Of a stretch of 64,000 nucleotides of DNA, positions 47,643-60,656 are shown piece by piece; position 1 is the first letter of the stretch; the number at the start of each line of letters is the position of its first letter. The DNA is from Entonaema liquescens. Lineage: Eukaryota > Ascomycota > Sordariomycetes > Xylariales > Xylariaceae. The notes beneath the pieces were generated by a model. It was not told where the DNA came from, did no database searches, and saw only the letters and a list, made by a program, of their open reading frames with translations. The stretch is taken from the NCBI GenBank assembly GCA_902805475.1, contig CADCSX010000009.1:620001-684000 (forward strand), read 5' to 3'. Both the position numbers and the translations under genes were made by a program.

Positions 47643-49994
47643 ATTGATTCTACCGTTGTGTGCTTATGGAAGTATGTCGCGAAGTTAAGTTAAGGAAGTT
47701 AAGTCAGGAGAATTCCGATTATTATCAGGTTGGTGCTCCATATAGCTAACAACTACCTATATATAGATAACTACTCCTCATGTGCTTATTACATAATTAA
47801 CCAACAACACTTATCTTCCCGAGATACCGAGGTGGTAAACATGATAGAAGCTTTGCCAGCTTCAAGGGGCTGTGTTATTAGGTAGGGAGAAAGATACAAA
47901 CGATATGTACCTCATATACCTACATGCAGTGGCTTAGATGTTGGTGTCCCAAATGCTTGGTAGTGCCTTGTTGGTTGCTTGATTTATAAAATACGGCGGT
48001 AAGCTCATCTTACATTACCGATGAAGTAGTCAGTTCTCCTATTTCTGTCTCTACCTTAGGTAGGTAGGGAACTAACATAGACTAACCCAACAGAGTGGAA
48101 CTCTTTAGCCAAGCCTCTGCTCCGTGCAGTTGTTGGAAACCAATCAGCGCCACCATAGGTTACCTGATTCGGTACCTAATGTGATTATGTACTAAGTTCC
48201 TGTAGATCCTCCTTTGTACGTTGTATGAAAACGGATGCGAAGTTGATAAATGATAGACAATGAAAACGGTTTTTAAGTCGTATATGTACACGGATACTAT
48301 TTATATAGAAGTGGAAATGTATTATTCGCCTATTTCTACGTGAAATGTCGTTGCAGATATTGTCGTTTGGGACGCAAGGGGTTGAATCGTGACAAGTATC
48401 TAAGTCACATAGCAAAGCCATGTGCGCATTTCATAAAGTGACGCCTTTATCCTTAGGTACCTAACTCAATCCTCTACCGAACAGTAATTCTCCAGCATTG
48501 GCCACGGCAAGAAAGCTCGAATACACCGAAAGAGACCAAAGAAACTTAAAGTTGAGGCACAGATTTGAATTAGGTAGGTAGGTATGCATGGATATATTAA
48601 TACTCATGGGGTTTACTATCATTAACTAAATGCATACGAAAATAAAGCAAACATTGGTGTTGCGTAAAATTTCATGAGTTACCTACAACACATATTAAGA
48701 CCAATCAGTCTTGATTGATACTATAGTATGTAGTTGATATGTGCCAGTTCCTGGGATATTAATAGTTACTATGGTCATTCTATTCTGATCTGGATGGTCC
48801 TGACATTATTTTAAGGAAAGCTGTGTCTAATCCAACGTTGATGTTCACACCCCTTTCTAATAAGTGGAGGAGCTATCAGTTTTGTGGCGTTCGACACCCC
48901 ATGCCTGGTCGCATATAATGTCTTGCTTTTTTAAAACCGCACATGTCCGTCTTTATTGTACTTCATGGAGAAAGTTCTGGGTAGAGTTCATAAAGGCTAA
49001 AAATTTTGTTCCTTCTGAGATGTGAAGTAAGTACCGGTAGATATCTTTTATCAAGTTTCCATGAATAGCTCCGCGTAAATTACTATGATAAAGGCATAAC
49101 TTAGTTACTGACTTCGTATTTACTTATTTTTAGGTAATTTGCTATTTATATATAGATACCATATGTAAGGGGCACTTAGGAGGTAGGTATCTTTTTTCTT
49201 CGTGCTATCCATATCTAATTATACCTACCTTATGTTGTTAAGCACCGCCATGTTGGATGTGATTGGGTATACGTAATTGAGGTAAATTAACTTTGCTTTA
49301 TTATACCTATGCTACCATAGATATGAGCTCCTATGATTTGCACCCGTTAGGTAGTTTGTACATAGTAGCAAGAAATGGCTTTGACTATTGCTATGATATT
49401 TCTATCAATTCCCTCGTTATCCCCCAACATCTTCAACCAAGTAAGGGAATAAGAGTTTTAAATCCAGTTAGTGGTTTGGTTTGCCTCCCCCCAAGTATAG
49501 ATATAGGTCAATAGGTAAATTTAACTTGAGAGGCATTCTCCAAGCTGGGCAACCATATCGTAAATATATACTTGGATGACTCTTCGCGGGGGGGCTGTGG
49601 CGTTCCTAACGTTCAAAAAGCAACTTCTTACTGACTTCCGAGCAACAATCCACACCTATATGTATATAGTAGGTACTTATATAAGTTTGGAGTCCAAAAC
49701 CGCCATACAGTTTGCCTGTGTGTCACGAGGTGAAGGGAAAGGGGGAGCAGCTTTGTTATTCCGCAAGAAACTCTAAACTTAGGTAGGTACCGGACCATGG
49801 TAGCCTGCAGCTATGTATACTGAACAGGCTCTTTTCTTTAGATGGCTCATGTGAAATCCCGACACTACCCCTGACCTATGAGACATGTGTCAATGAGACG
49901 GGACCCTTCCCTATCTTGACCACATACCAATTACTTAAGCTTGAAGTCGAAGGCCAAATATTGTACAAGAATTAAATGAATTATTTCCCCAAAC
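47643..49994. other. Gene-poor region upstream of the halogenase
   Basis: 2.35 kb, AT-rich with many TAGGTA words (for example 48570-48590). The open frames at 48185, 49293 and 49576 are short and lack domains. It holds the halogenase promoter; no other gene is supported. Confidence 0.5.
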
Positions 49995-51754
49995 CTAAGT
50001 ATCTGCATCGAATACTATTTGCCTCCAGAGCTGGGATATATGATCATCCTCTTCCTCCGGGCGACCTGGGTAAGCTGTTGCTCGCTTACTCACAACAGTA
50101 AATCCTACTTTGTTACCTACGTCCCACAAACTAGGACGTGCTGTTGGCTCAAACGCCAGGCACTCGCAGACGAGCCTTCCTAAATCCTTATCCAGGAGCG
50201 GGTATTTCACACCAGGGTTTTCAAATGGGAGTATGTTAACGGCGTCTGTCGTTAATATTATCCCTCGGTCAGGAAGTAGAACCGAGCCCCTCCCCAAGTT
50301 CGCGACGTAGGGTCGCTCGTCCATAGTAATTAAGCTAACCATAAGCTGTAATACTCGTTAGATCATGGTATGGACTTTGTATTGATAATATAAGATACTT
50401 ACCTTGCCTACTTCCCAGATATTGCTATGCGTAGTTGTGCCAGTAAATTCTATGAATGTCCACTCTCCCGCATTACCGAAGTCGATAACTTTTAGAATTG
50501 GTGTAATTGTATGCTCAGCATCAGGAAGCGGCTCCCCAAGTACGACTTAATAACCTTAAATTAATATGTTCTCATGGAATATATATGGATTCAATGGGCA
50601 ATTTACGTACCATTTCCTGTATGAAGGTCACCATGTGATATACCCGCTTCTGGAAGTTCGCCCCTTACTACTTCTTTTTGCACCGTGCCGTCATCGCGGT
50701 TCGGAGCATCCTATGAATAACAAAATTAGTATAAGCTATGAACAGATTGTAATGTGAGTAGAAGCAATTTGGCGAAGTCATAGCACGAGCGTTCTAACTT
50801 ATAACAAAATAATCAAAGTAGATGGGTCGGAAATATAACTAAATGTAATGTAAGTTAAGATGTTCCTTACCGCCATAGCTATGCATGCTCGTATAACTAA
50901 GTAATATTTGTCAGCTTTACCACATCATCCTGGTCATCTGAGCGACTTACGACATAAGAAGAACCTCCAAAGCAGACGGTTCGGAAGCCGATGTACTTTC
51001 TTTTTCGCCTTAATGATGAAGTTCGCCAACGTACCACCATCCAACCATTCCATTGTAATCCATTCCCCTCGGAGATCGGGGATCGTCTTGAGAGGGATGT
51101 TTTCAATATTTTGGATCTGGACAATATGTAAAGCACCACGAAGTCTCTAAACGTTATGTATAGGTTAGCTCATACGTAAGTAGTATTGTTTACCGGTATA
51201 CGGTTTCCCCTAAATGTTCATACCATAAGATACTCTCTTTCCTTCCTCATGGCTTCTTCCGCACTGTCTGATTGGAACGCCCTTTTCACTATAAAATCTT
51301 TCCATTCTTCCGTATCGGGTTTTCGGTGCCGGACGCGGCTCGCAGAACCGTAGGCTCCATGGGCAATGAAACCTATAAAATCGAATCGTTCGTCGTTGGA
51401 AAAGTATTCTGCAAGATTTTCGACATCTTGCTTAGCATTATTCGAAGCAAACATCCTTTATGATGACGAAATAGTAAAAGTAATACAATTGCCAATTTAG
51501 TGGTTTTCAACAGCTGTACCTTTACTAACGGTTGGAAATTGATATTTTATTAGTTTTACAAGATCATTATGTAGTTCCATTATCTCTACTGTTGTGAATA
51601 TTATAGAACTAACCCTTTTGCGGCTATACTGGTCAAAGAGCTTCACATGAGAAGTCGCTTTCATTTGAACCAACGCATTCTTTAGAGCTGCCCCCTTATC
51701 AAAGAGCATTGATCCACTTTTTCCGGCAGTTAATAGTCCAACATCAGAATGCAT
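49995..51754 (-). CDS. Fungal protein-kinase-like protein, multi-exon
   Basis: Likely exons are 51520-51754, 51224-51455, 50951-51146, 50871-50896 (26 nt), 50611-50710, 50403-50545 and 49995-50345. From the second exon on, all phases match. Kinase marks in order are the glycine loop GFIAHGAYGSASRV, lysine strand FIVKRAF, helix C KEREYL, hinge ITMEWLDGGTLANF, catalytic ISHGDLHTGN, metal loop VIDFGNAGE and a C-lobe with CLAFEPTARPSLWDV. The catalytic motif is HGD, not HRD, as in several atypical fungal kinases. It probably phosphorylates proteins, but atypical activity cannot be excluded. The first exon (about 78 residues) joins with a phase error of one base; translation might instead start at the ATG at 51454. 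The total is about 427 residues. Confidence 0.8.
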
Positions 51755-53619
51755 TTATATTTATGTTGCAACCTTGTTAACTGTTAACTATGGGCCTTGT
51801 CTCGTTTAACAGGTGCTTAGATACTATTCAGATGATGTCCAAGCATCTTTGGTATATTCTGTGTGATAAGCATTATACCATATGTGACTACTTTCTTATT
51901 AGTCGTAAGATGCAAGCCTTTAGGGATGCGCAGTCGACTAGTCTTTGCCAGAAAAAGATAGAGTACTTGCATGGCATCGTTTTACACAATGTACCTATTA
52001 TGTTGTCGCATAATTGTAGTCCCTTATCTAATAATTTAAAGTTCACGTTTCTTTTCTCCTAATGTTATACGTTCATAAAAAGGACTAAGTGAGGGATTTC
52101 GGTATCTCGGGAAATACGGATCTTGACTCTGTACATTCATAAAACTTATCAACAAGACGTCCCAGATAGGTCTTAATACGGCCTTAGAACATTGTATTTC
52201 GGTCACTTATGAATTTGGGAAGTAAAATGGTGATGGCCGAGGGTCCTGAAACATCCTAGCAAGCAAAATCATTTTACGCTCGCCGTTCCCACCAGTTGTT
52301 TACATTCCCTTAAGAAGAAATTACGCTTTTATAAATCAGGTGAGGGACACATAGACAAGCATACGTAGTATATTAATGATAATTTTCAAAGATATTCTCT
52401 GTGTTCAGAACTGTTATTACCTATAGTAGTTTTGTAATTGACGGTACAGGAGATTAGGCTCTAGCTAGGTAACCTCTGAAGGGATAGGAGTAGCTATTCT
52501 CAGCATAAATAAAGCCCACCGGGGAACTTGGTAGTAAGTAGCCTCCCAATGGACTCTATAAGTAGCGGCGCAGGAACGTGCGTATTCAGGATAGAGACGG
52601 TAATGTAGATAATGACAATATTGGTCGTTCTCCTTATATCATGATATAGACAAACCAGTTGAGTGCTTGGAGTTGCAGCTTTCCTCCGTCAATCTTTCCC
52701 TTGTCGCATATAATTGACCTAGTCAGTCTTGGTAATCCCAATACTTCTCTCCCATATAGCAGGCGTAGAACGGTCCTTAGTCAGGGTAAAGACAAATCGG
52801 CTTCGGTCATTTAAGGGGTAAAGCACCTAGATAGACTGTATATTTTAAAGGCTACTTATTTTAGTCAGAGGATAGTGAATAGCCAAGAGCACCGGTTCGA
52901 ATAACTTTAGGAGGAGGGTTAGCGCGCTGCGCACAATATCGTTTACTCGTATAAGTCGGTAGAGTGTTCCCGATAGTCTTAATTTTACAAGTCAATGCCG
53001 CTCGGGAACGGGAGTCGTCATGTAGTACGTATTGGGTTCGTCAAGATCTGCTCTGCCACGTGGTTTATGGTCTGTGATCTATATCTAGTAGCCGAGGTGG
53101 ATTTCATCTCCCATGTGTGGTTACATGCGACTATATAGTTAGCAAGAAGAAAATTTGTAAATTTGGGGAGTACTTCGCGTCTTGGCTATCTACCTACATG
53201 GTACACTGGGGGGTCTGGAAAGCTAGCGCACCGCTCATGATACGACGGTCTAACGCTAAATCAGTCAGTCGCGTCAAACTTCACCCCTATTCTACTAAGC
53301 TTTCATATTAGAGAAAAGTACTTCGCATAAGAGTTCACTTACCAAGATTCATAGAGGATAGAGATATTCACTCAGTAGTATTTGCCAAAGAACGGTCTTT
53401 TTCAAGCAAAGATGAACATGGAAACCATATCAGCACAAGTAATTATTATTACCTACCCCCTTTACTTGAAGCCTGAACATCGGGTGTGATGGAACAACTT
53501 TAGTTTAACAGTTGTACTGATGTAAGTCATTATGAACCGACGCTTCAATTGGCCGAATCTAGAAGATCATTATACCAGTAGCATTTCTGCATGTAGTTGA
53601 GCTTTCGACATATTATTTA
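51755..53619. other. Gene-poor region
   Basis: 1.9 kb of AT-rich DNA. The open frames at 51790 and 53117 show no domains. No gene, tRNA or repeat pair is supported. Confidence 0.5.
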
Positions 53620-54866
53620 TTAAAATATTCTATCGCTATGTGAGCGAGATTTTAAATCCGGTTTAATCTCTTCTGTTGTCATTGCAATATTCACGGTCTT
53701 TTTTATGGAACCTGAGGATAGTGGCATAGGCGAAGTCACCAGTGGTATTTCATCCACACTGGACGAGTTCCCTCCTATCGACCTTTCAATCTCATCCGTA
53801 GACCTTTGATCTTTTGAACGAGCAAAACTCTTGTGTAAGCTATGTAGGCTGGAACCAAGATTCGCACCGGACTTATTAGTACTGGTGCCACGACTCGTTA
53901 TCTTCCCCTTTACAACTCTAAAGAGGGGTCCAAGTGTTGGGAGCGAGGAGCAGATTATTAAAATATACCCTTCTGACATTCCTAAAATGTCGAGATAGGG
54001 CACAGGATCTAAATACAACTTATTAGTTCTTGAAACTCAATAGTGAATCTGGACAAAGCAACTACTCACAGGTGGGATCGGTTTGTGATATGGCGAAAGC
54101 TTGTCCGAGAGCGGCGAGTTTGATGACCGAAACCACGAACGCGAGCGAGCTCAAACTTAGAGCCCCAGCGACGGCGACGCGAGCTCGAAGTGGCATATTT
54201 AAGCGCATAATAAAGGGGATCGGATAGAATGCGAAGAAGATATCGAGGAAGGCGGAATAGGCCGACGTAAAATATGCTAAATTCGACATAACCTTGATAT
54301 CTGCGCAAGTTCCTCCATCGACGCTTTTATCCCAATTAAACTCGATAGGATTGCACTGTTTGAACCACCAGATCGACACAGCCAAGACACATGCTTGAGA
54401 GGTAATACCTAACCCCCAAAATAAAATCGCCGTCTTCTTGCCGTAATTAAGAATTCGTTTTAGGATGGCGATAATAGCGAACTTCGGGAGCGAAAATTGC
54501 CATATTAAGACCGCATTGATGATAGCGTTGTATTTAAGCGCGTTCCTCTTTTCGTCGTCGTCTAAATCGTCCGCATGCTTCCCAAGGCCGGAATCAGTTG
54601 CTATCGTGACTAGTACGCATACGACAAGGCTGATGATGAGGCAGAATACGGTGATGTGGTCGTCCAAGCCCAATCCCGCCCGTTGTTGCGTCCCAAAGCG
54701 TAGACGGCATATAATCCTTAGAACCACTATGACTATATAGAGAAAAGTAGTAAGAATCGAGTGCTGATAAAGCGAGAGTGTTTAACATACTTGTTGCGAT
54801 TGCGAAAAGAGACCATAAGACCTGATTGGCGAAGACATCATAGTCATCTCGCCCAAGCTCGATCAT
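53620..54866 (-). CDS. Fungal rhodopsin-domain seven-helix membrane protein
   Basis: Exons 54791-54866, 54070-54732 and 53620-54008 give 375 residues with matching phases. I chose the ATG at 54866 (MIELGRDD) because the frame upstream has no ATG. The family signature is RLRFGTQQRAGLGLDDHITVF after the first helix, then further hydrophobic helices (FCLIISLVVCVLVTI, ILFWGLGITSQACVLAVSIWWF, FLDIFFAFYPIPFIM), and SSLPTLGPLFRVVKG leading into a Ser-rich cytosolic tail. This is the rhodopsin/PTH11-related integral membrane family (PF20684), large in filamentous ascomycetes and sometimes involved in surface sensing. The N-terminal helix is short compared with full members, so an upstream exon may be missing. 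Confidence 0.87.
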
Positions 54867-57359
54867 GGTGATAGGTGCGCGAGCCCACGGAGGACGAGTA
54901 GAACTGTTGTTTAGGTACCCCAACGTATCGACGATGAATCAAGGGTTAGAAACGACTCTATCGCAAGTGAAAGCGACGGAGAAATGCGTCGCCATACACT
55001 GGGTAGATCAGCGGTTACCCACAACGTACCGCGATGGCAACGAATCTGAAAAGCGAATAAGGCTACTAATAAGCGAGCGTGGTATTGTAAAGGATCATGA
55101 CGATTTATGATAGTATCTATAGTTCGTCGGCCCACAATATCCACATTGGCAGCTTCATGCGATCCCAAGTGAATGGATCTCGGCTGATTCGCAGTCAGGG
55201 ACCCCTTTTCTGATGTTAGTTTCACCTTAAAACTCTCCTATTCCTCGCTATCCGCATTCAGCTTTCTGTCTAGAACTCGGGGCTTCTTTAAACTATCTTT
55301 CAGATTCGCAATAGTCCTATCAGTCTTCTCCCGGCGTTGAAGGAATCGGCTGATGGCCAAACTATGTGCTTTTCGGTAAGTTACGTAGTGGGTATTAATT
55401 AAAGTACCCGGCGAACCCCTTGCCAAATAGAGTCTAGGACCGGCGGATAGATGTCTGCTCTACGCTTAGACTCCGGTATCCAGGTTAACTAAGGCCAAAA
55501 GGGCCCCATCCCGATTGGATCATCTCATACATAAGTCAATCGGATTCTCATCCCACTTACAATCCGACTCTGGCCAGACCATAAACCCAGTTGTAAATAA
55601 ACGTCCTCTACCAAAGGCGAAGCCACTGTCTAAAAGTGCTGTTGTCAATAGCCAAGTCTAGTGTAGCGTGGTGGGCGGATACACCCACTGCATCGGTAAC
55701 GCCAGACGGCACGCGTTCCTGAGATTGATACCTCCTAACCTACCTACCTAGTGTAATTTTCATAAGCGAAATCCATACGACATTAGCGTGTGACAACTGT
55801 TGCAGAAATCCTAGACCCCGAGACTGAGGGTGAGCGGCACGTGGCCCCGGCAAGCTTTCGCATGTACGCTTCTTGATGAAATTACAATAATTGATATCGA
55901 TTCCTAAACCCTTGAAGGGCATTTACCTAGGGACATGTAGTTTTACGTAAAGACACAGCCTGTGGGATCTTAACCCTACCAGTCTAGCGCCCGGTGACTA
56001 TGCGATCGGGGGCCCTTGGCTGACACTAGAGTAGGGCAGTACAGCATCCTCGTATTTAGATACACTGTTTCGCTAACTTCTGAAAGCTTATGGTCAATGT
56101 TATATCGTAACTCTCATTTCATTCCGAGTGGTACAGCTATCGCGATTTAATGAATGAAAACTAGTATAGTAGGCCGTTATTAAATATTGCCGAGGTATCT
56201 TACGAGTGGTGAAAAGAAAACTCGTCATCTGTTCTATTATGTACATGAGAAATGGACCGACGGTAAAATTTCATCGATTCGATCTTCGAATTTCCAAGTT
56301 AAAAGAAGAATGTGAAGCATACTACTGATGGAGCCTGACCTTGGCATCATCACAAACTCTGACCGCCGAAGGGCTGCAGGGAACCACCCTGACTCCCCAT
56401 GTAATATGTCAACGGCAATATGACAAGGAATATTTCGATGAAGAATGGAATGCTTCTGAAGTGGTACCTGTCAATCACTTCCAGGCATAAAGTGTGATTC
56501 ACATACATGCCTAGGTAATATGCCGTGCCTGTAACCTCGAAAACGTTGCAGCCACCAAATAGGTAATCAATAATTACCTCGTACAAAAGTAGAGTAACCA
56601 GATTCAACTGACCCAAGGTAACCCAACCCAGGGGCTCAACCCTGTTCACACATTACGCTCAGACGGGGAATGCATATGGAGCTGGAGATAAGGTTACATT
56701 CATACCCACTTGTTCCAGGTTTTCGGGCAACGAAACCAGGTACTGAATCAAGTCTGCAGGTTTTCACCATAAAACGTCGTATAATTATTTAGTAGCCCGG
56801 GTTCCTGGTTGTGGTAGAGGCGTATAAACAAAAGAGTGGAAGAACGCTATAACAGGATCTTAAGAAACGGTCCAACTCCGGCCTATATGTACCAGAATAT
56901 ATAATATTTTGTCATAATCATGAGACTTTTTTTTTGAAATCCATAGGTAGTAATTAAATCTTTTCATCACCTTTGAAGTCCGTCAACAGAATAAACACGT
57001 CATGTTTCAACCACCTACCTATATTCAACATGACATCAACTATCGACTAGAGTTTCTGCGTCTCTTTGATATCATCCGAATATATATGCACATATCTAAC
57101 CACGCGAGTCGATAGTAACTTCCCTGAGTACCTACTCATATACGCCATAAATCAGAGAGTTGAGTCTGTACCCCGCCAAAGCGCCAACAAGAAAGAAACC
57201 CATCTATTTCTCGATGAACTGCTTCCCATAACCTGTGCCAGACCCCCGGGAAATGTTTATCTCCGTAGCATGGCCACTAGAAGGGGGAAAATTAGCAATT
57301 GTCGTCATAATGTTGGAAAGGTTAAGCAAGTTCTCAAGTCTAGCAACTCTTGATGCCAC
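54867..57359. other. Gene-poor region between rhodopsin-domain and amidohydrolase genes
   Basis: 2.5 kb. Several open frames on both strands at 54865-55430 and one at 56350-56649 lack domains and overlap one another. The 55240-55430 patch is less AT-rich and might be an eroded gene. Nothing else is recognised. Confidence 0.45.
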
Positions 57360-58892
57360 TTACAATTCGCAACCGCCCCAAAACCGGCCCTCGAGCACAG
57401 GCGCGGGCCTTTCAATGGCAGCCTTCTGTATCCGTTCTACGCTTGCAAGAAGACGGTCAACGACCCCGTCGTAATTACCGTAGGTCAACTTTCCGTCTCG
57501 TTTCTGGAACTTGCCATCTACTATGACGTGGTCGATGTCCCCGACGTTTGCGTGCAGAATCACCGCCGCAACGGGATCAAGCCAACCCAGCATCCCAGGC
57601 GATCGACCGTTGAACACTACTATATCGGCCTTTGCACCGACTCGGATTACTCCTAGGTCGGGGCGTCTAAGTGCGAGTCCACCCTGTCTGGTAGCCATGA
57701 GAAAGGCCTGATTGACAGACATAGGGTTGTTCTTGGGGATCTTCCATTCTGCGAGGACTTGGTCGTATACCCTAGAGCGAGTGCGCTGGAGCCAAATTCG
57801 GGCTTGTGTCATAAGGTCAGTCGAGAAGGTGAGGAATGTGTCTACACCTAATGAGCCTTGGTCTTGTATCAAATGCGCATTTGGATGAGAATGCCCATAG
57901 TGCATCTCCGACTCAGGCGTGATTGAGATGAATTGATTCGTCGACCGGAGAATGCTGGCTCCTGCCGGCGTTATGCCCGCGGAATGGGAGAAGACAACCG
58001 CCGTCTCGGTGTCTAGAAGTCCAAGACGGTGAAGAAGCTCCGGTGAGTTATCAGCTGGTTTTATAATCGTTAGTAAATCTCTATTAAGTGAACTATATAA
58101 ATCACTCGGACTCTTTGCAACTGGGGTACACACCAGTCCACGGCCCCCCTAAATGGTGGGTTGTTAGTACTGGAATTTTCAGTTCCCTATGCCTCATTAG
58201 TGATGTAGCAATGGTTTGATTAATAACTTTCTCGCGTACTTAACGACGGAGATCACAGCTTCAACATCTTCGGGCGGAGCGATCGTCCAACCATCATATG
58301 CGGCGCCTACAGTAGTCAAGCTGGATGTTGAATTTGACTTAGCCAGTTCTTTGAAATTGGCAATTTGGTCGGTAAGCGAATAAGCGTCATGATGAAAGAA
58401 TGCATGGCACCAGTACACTCTTGCGCCACTGTCGACAGATGCTTGAAAGCCAGCATTCGTTGCGTCTTTGGTCCAGATATGGTGGGCATGATCAAGCGAT
58501 GTTGTTACGCCGGCATTGAGAGCTTCAAGCAGCCCTGCTAGCTGTCCGATATATACATCTTCGGCCGAGTAGATGAGACTGGGCGCATATCCAGCATACC
58601 GGCCTAGATAATCTGGTAGAGTAGTATTAGGTGCTAACGTCTTCAAAGCCGTTTGCCAACCGTGTCGGTGCGTATCGACGAAACCAGGAGAAATGATCTT
58701 ATTTGTGCAATCGACTATTTCTGTATCTGTAGGTAGATTATCCGGGCGAGCAACTTTGTAAATTCCTGCAATGCGATCGCCATTTACCAGTAAGGAACCG
58801 TTTCTCACTACCTCGATACTTTCATTCTCATCGTTGAACGCTATGATCGTCCCACCGGAGAGGAGAACTGAGCCCGAGGAAGCTTTAGACAT
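57360..58892 (-). CDS. Amidohydrolase-superfamily deaminase-like enzyme
   Basis: Exons 58240-58892, 58134-58186 (53 nt) and 57360-58054 give 466 residues; the introns of 53 and 79 nt have CTAAT and CTAAC branches, and the small exon supplies the VLTTHHLGG strand with a metal-ligand histidine. The first metal motif is HRH (75-77, in FVDTHRHGWQ). Later marks are GVTTSLDHAHH, VVFSHSAG, SITPESEMHYGHSHP and GVIRVGAKADIVVF, the usual order of the chlorohydrolase/cytosine-deaminase type. These enzymes hydrolyse C-N or C-Cl bonds on ring compounds in the cytosol. The exact substrate (purine, pterin, S-adenosylhomocysteine-like or xenobiotic) is not decided by the sequence. Confidence 0.92.
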
Positions 58893-60025
58893 GATTTTGG
58901 TGGTATATCTCGATAGAAGATAATCCCTTCTTGTGTTGGGAGCAATGTGTACCTATTTAACAAGACACGACACGATGTTGTTTTTTAGGTGGCTTACATT
59001 AAATATCTATAACTTGACCCCTCGCGGGCGGTGATAATAGAATTGAACATGTAATTATAACGTCGCGCTTAATCGCGGCCCGATAAATAGTTTGACATCA
59101 TCAGCACAGAATAGTCCTAGTTAGGCGAGACGAGTTACTACACTGGTTGTAAGCGCATTTCAACCGTCTCTCGCGTCCTTTCGCGTTTAAGTTGATATTC
59201 CCCCACCATGGATCTAGGTCGCTTCGGTCACAACCCTTTGACCGAGACACGAGTAGGATTCTTTACTAACGATCGTGAAATCATACGCAAACAAGATAGG
59301 CGGTCTTGGGCAATAGCTACTACCAAAGACAATAAGTGTTTACATGAATATTGATATAAAAAATGTTCAAGTGTTATGTTCGGATTTACGATATGGCACG
59401 GATGCGATAACTCGGTCTTATATGGAGGGGTAAACCCCGCCATTCTCAATGTTAGGGTACGAGAATCGAGAATTGAAGCCAATAGCATAACACGTTTCCT
59501 AGAGACTTGCAAAGCCTTTCATCTTATAAACAGGCCATGATTCTAGTGCCACTATTGATATTCATGCTCCGGAAAGTGATTAATTCTTTAGTCATAGTTA
59601 TTTAATTTCCTAATCTAATAATTGATTACCCTTAGTAGTCTATCAACATAAGTTAACCGCTCTAATATTCTGTTCATACAACCAATAGGTCTTGGCACCT
59701 AATCTCTCTGCAACAATAAGGGCCTAACATAAGGTCAGTCCATCATATAGCAGTTAGCGAATTTAATGTACCCCAATGCCTGATTCGTATTCTATAACGA
59801 ATCAGAATGTCAGTCGATAATATGTGCACAACCGCAGTCATCATTTCTTGAATCATGTCGATCATTGCCGCCTACCTATGTAACTATAACCAAAGATTAT
59901 AAACGGAGTTTAAAGGTTTGGCGGTTTATCTTTTCAAAATATCTAATCACCGGTATATACCATCTACGAGCATTCCTAGTTGACAAGTGCTTTATCTCAG
60001 GCTGAAAATTATTCTCTGATTGAGA
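58893..60025. other. Intergenic, divergent promoters
   Basis: 1.1 kb between the amidohydrolase and the unknown gene at 60026. AT-rich; the open frame at 59228-59512 has no domain. No gene supported. Confidence 0.55.
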
Positions 60026-60656
60026 ATGGCGGGTGCTGCTTGGCCTCCATTTGCACTTTTCATCCTTTCTGAGAAGATTGATAATGACGTAAGTAGTAAC
60101 GAATATACTTGGCTATGAATGAAATCCATTCAACCCATTCTAGTATCTGAACGATGTACTCCAACGAACCACAGCGGCCAACAACAATGTCCCTGAACTT
60201 ATTCCGGTGTCCATCACGGACGATTCGAACCCCTATTCCTGTGGGCCACCTCGAACTTACACCTATGTAGAGGCTTGGGACGAATGGCGCCAGCTATGTG
60301 GCTCCGGTATGTCCACAGTACCTGATTCGTACGTGTCGCCTTTCATCGGCAAGACTCTACACGACTGTGCTGCTTATCTGTCCGGCACGCCTAAACATAT
60401 CGTCTGGGAGACACGGTATTTCTGCGCATTAGACGAGCATAGCAAAGAGGATGATACGATAATGATGATCCGGATCTTGTCAGACGGTAGTCTGCACGCA
60501 AGTCCCTGGAAGCCAACGTCCGTTGTATCGCGCTTGTTAACGAATCAACGGGATGACTATGAACGAAACTTAGAAACCTACCAAAGGATCTGCAGGAAAA
60601 AAGGCCAACCGGATCGCAGCGTTGGTGTGCCTTGGACCGGCCCTTGGGCGGATTAA
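60026..60656 (+). CDS. Unknown 191-residue protein
   Basis: Exons 60026-60088 and 60144-60656 join in phase 0 across a 55-nt intron to give 191 residues. Exon 1 encodes MAGAAWPPFALFILSEKIDND. Exon 2 continues YLNDVLQRTTAANNNVPEL and has tryptophan-rich parts (VEAWDEWRQLC, SPWKPTSV, VPWTGPWAD at the end). Five cysteines are present but no signal peptide or membrane helix. Codon choice and the long open second exon support a real gene. I do not recognise the family, and no neighbour suggests a pathway. An additional upstream exon is possible. Confidence 0.68.

Noticed and set aside
56350..56649. 99-residue hydrophobic open frame
   Set aside because: Hydrophobicity follows from the T-rich strand; no family pattern, no start context and no splice partner.
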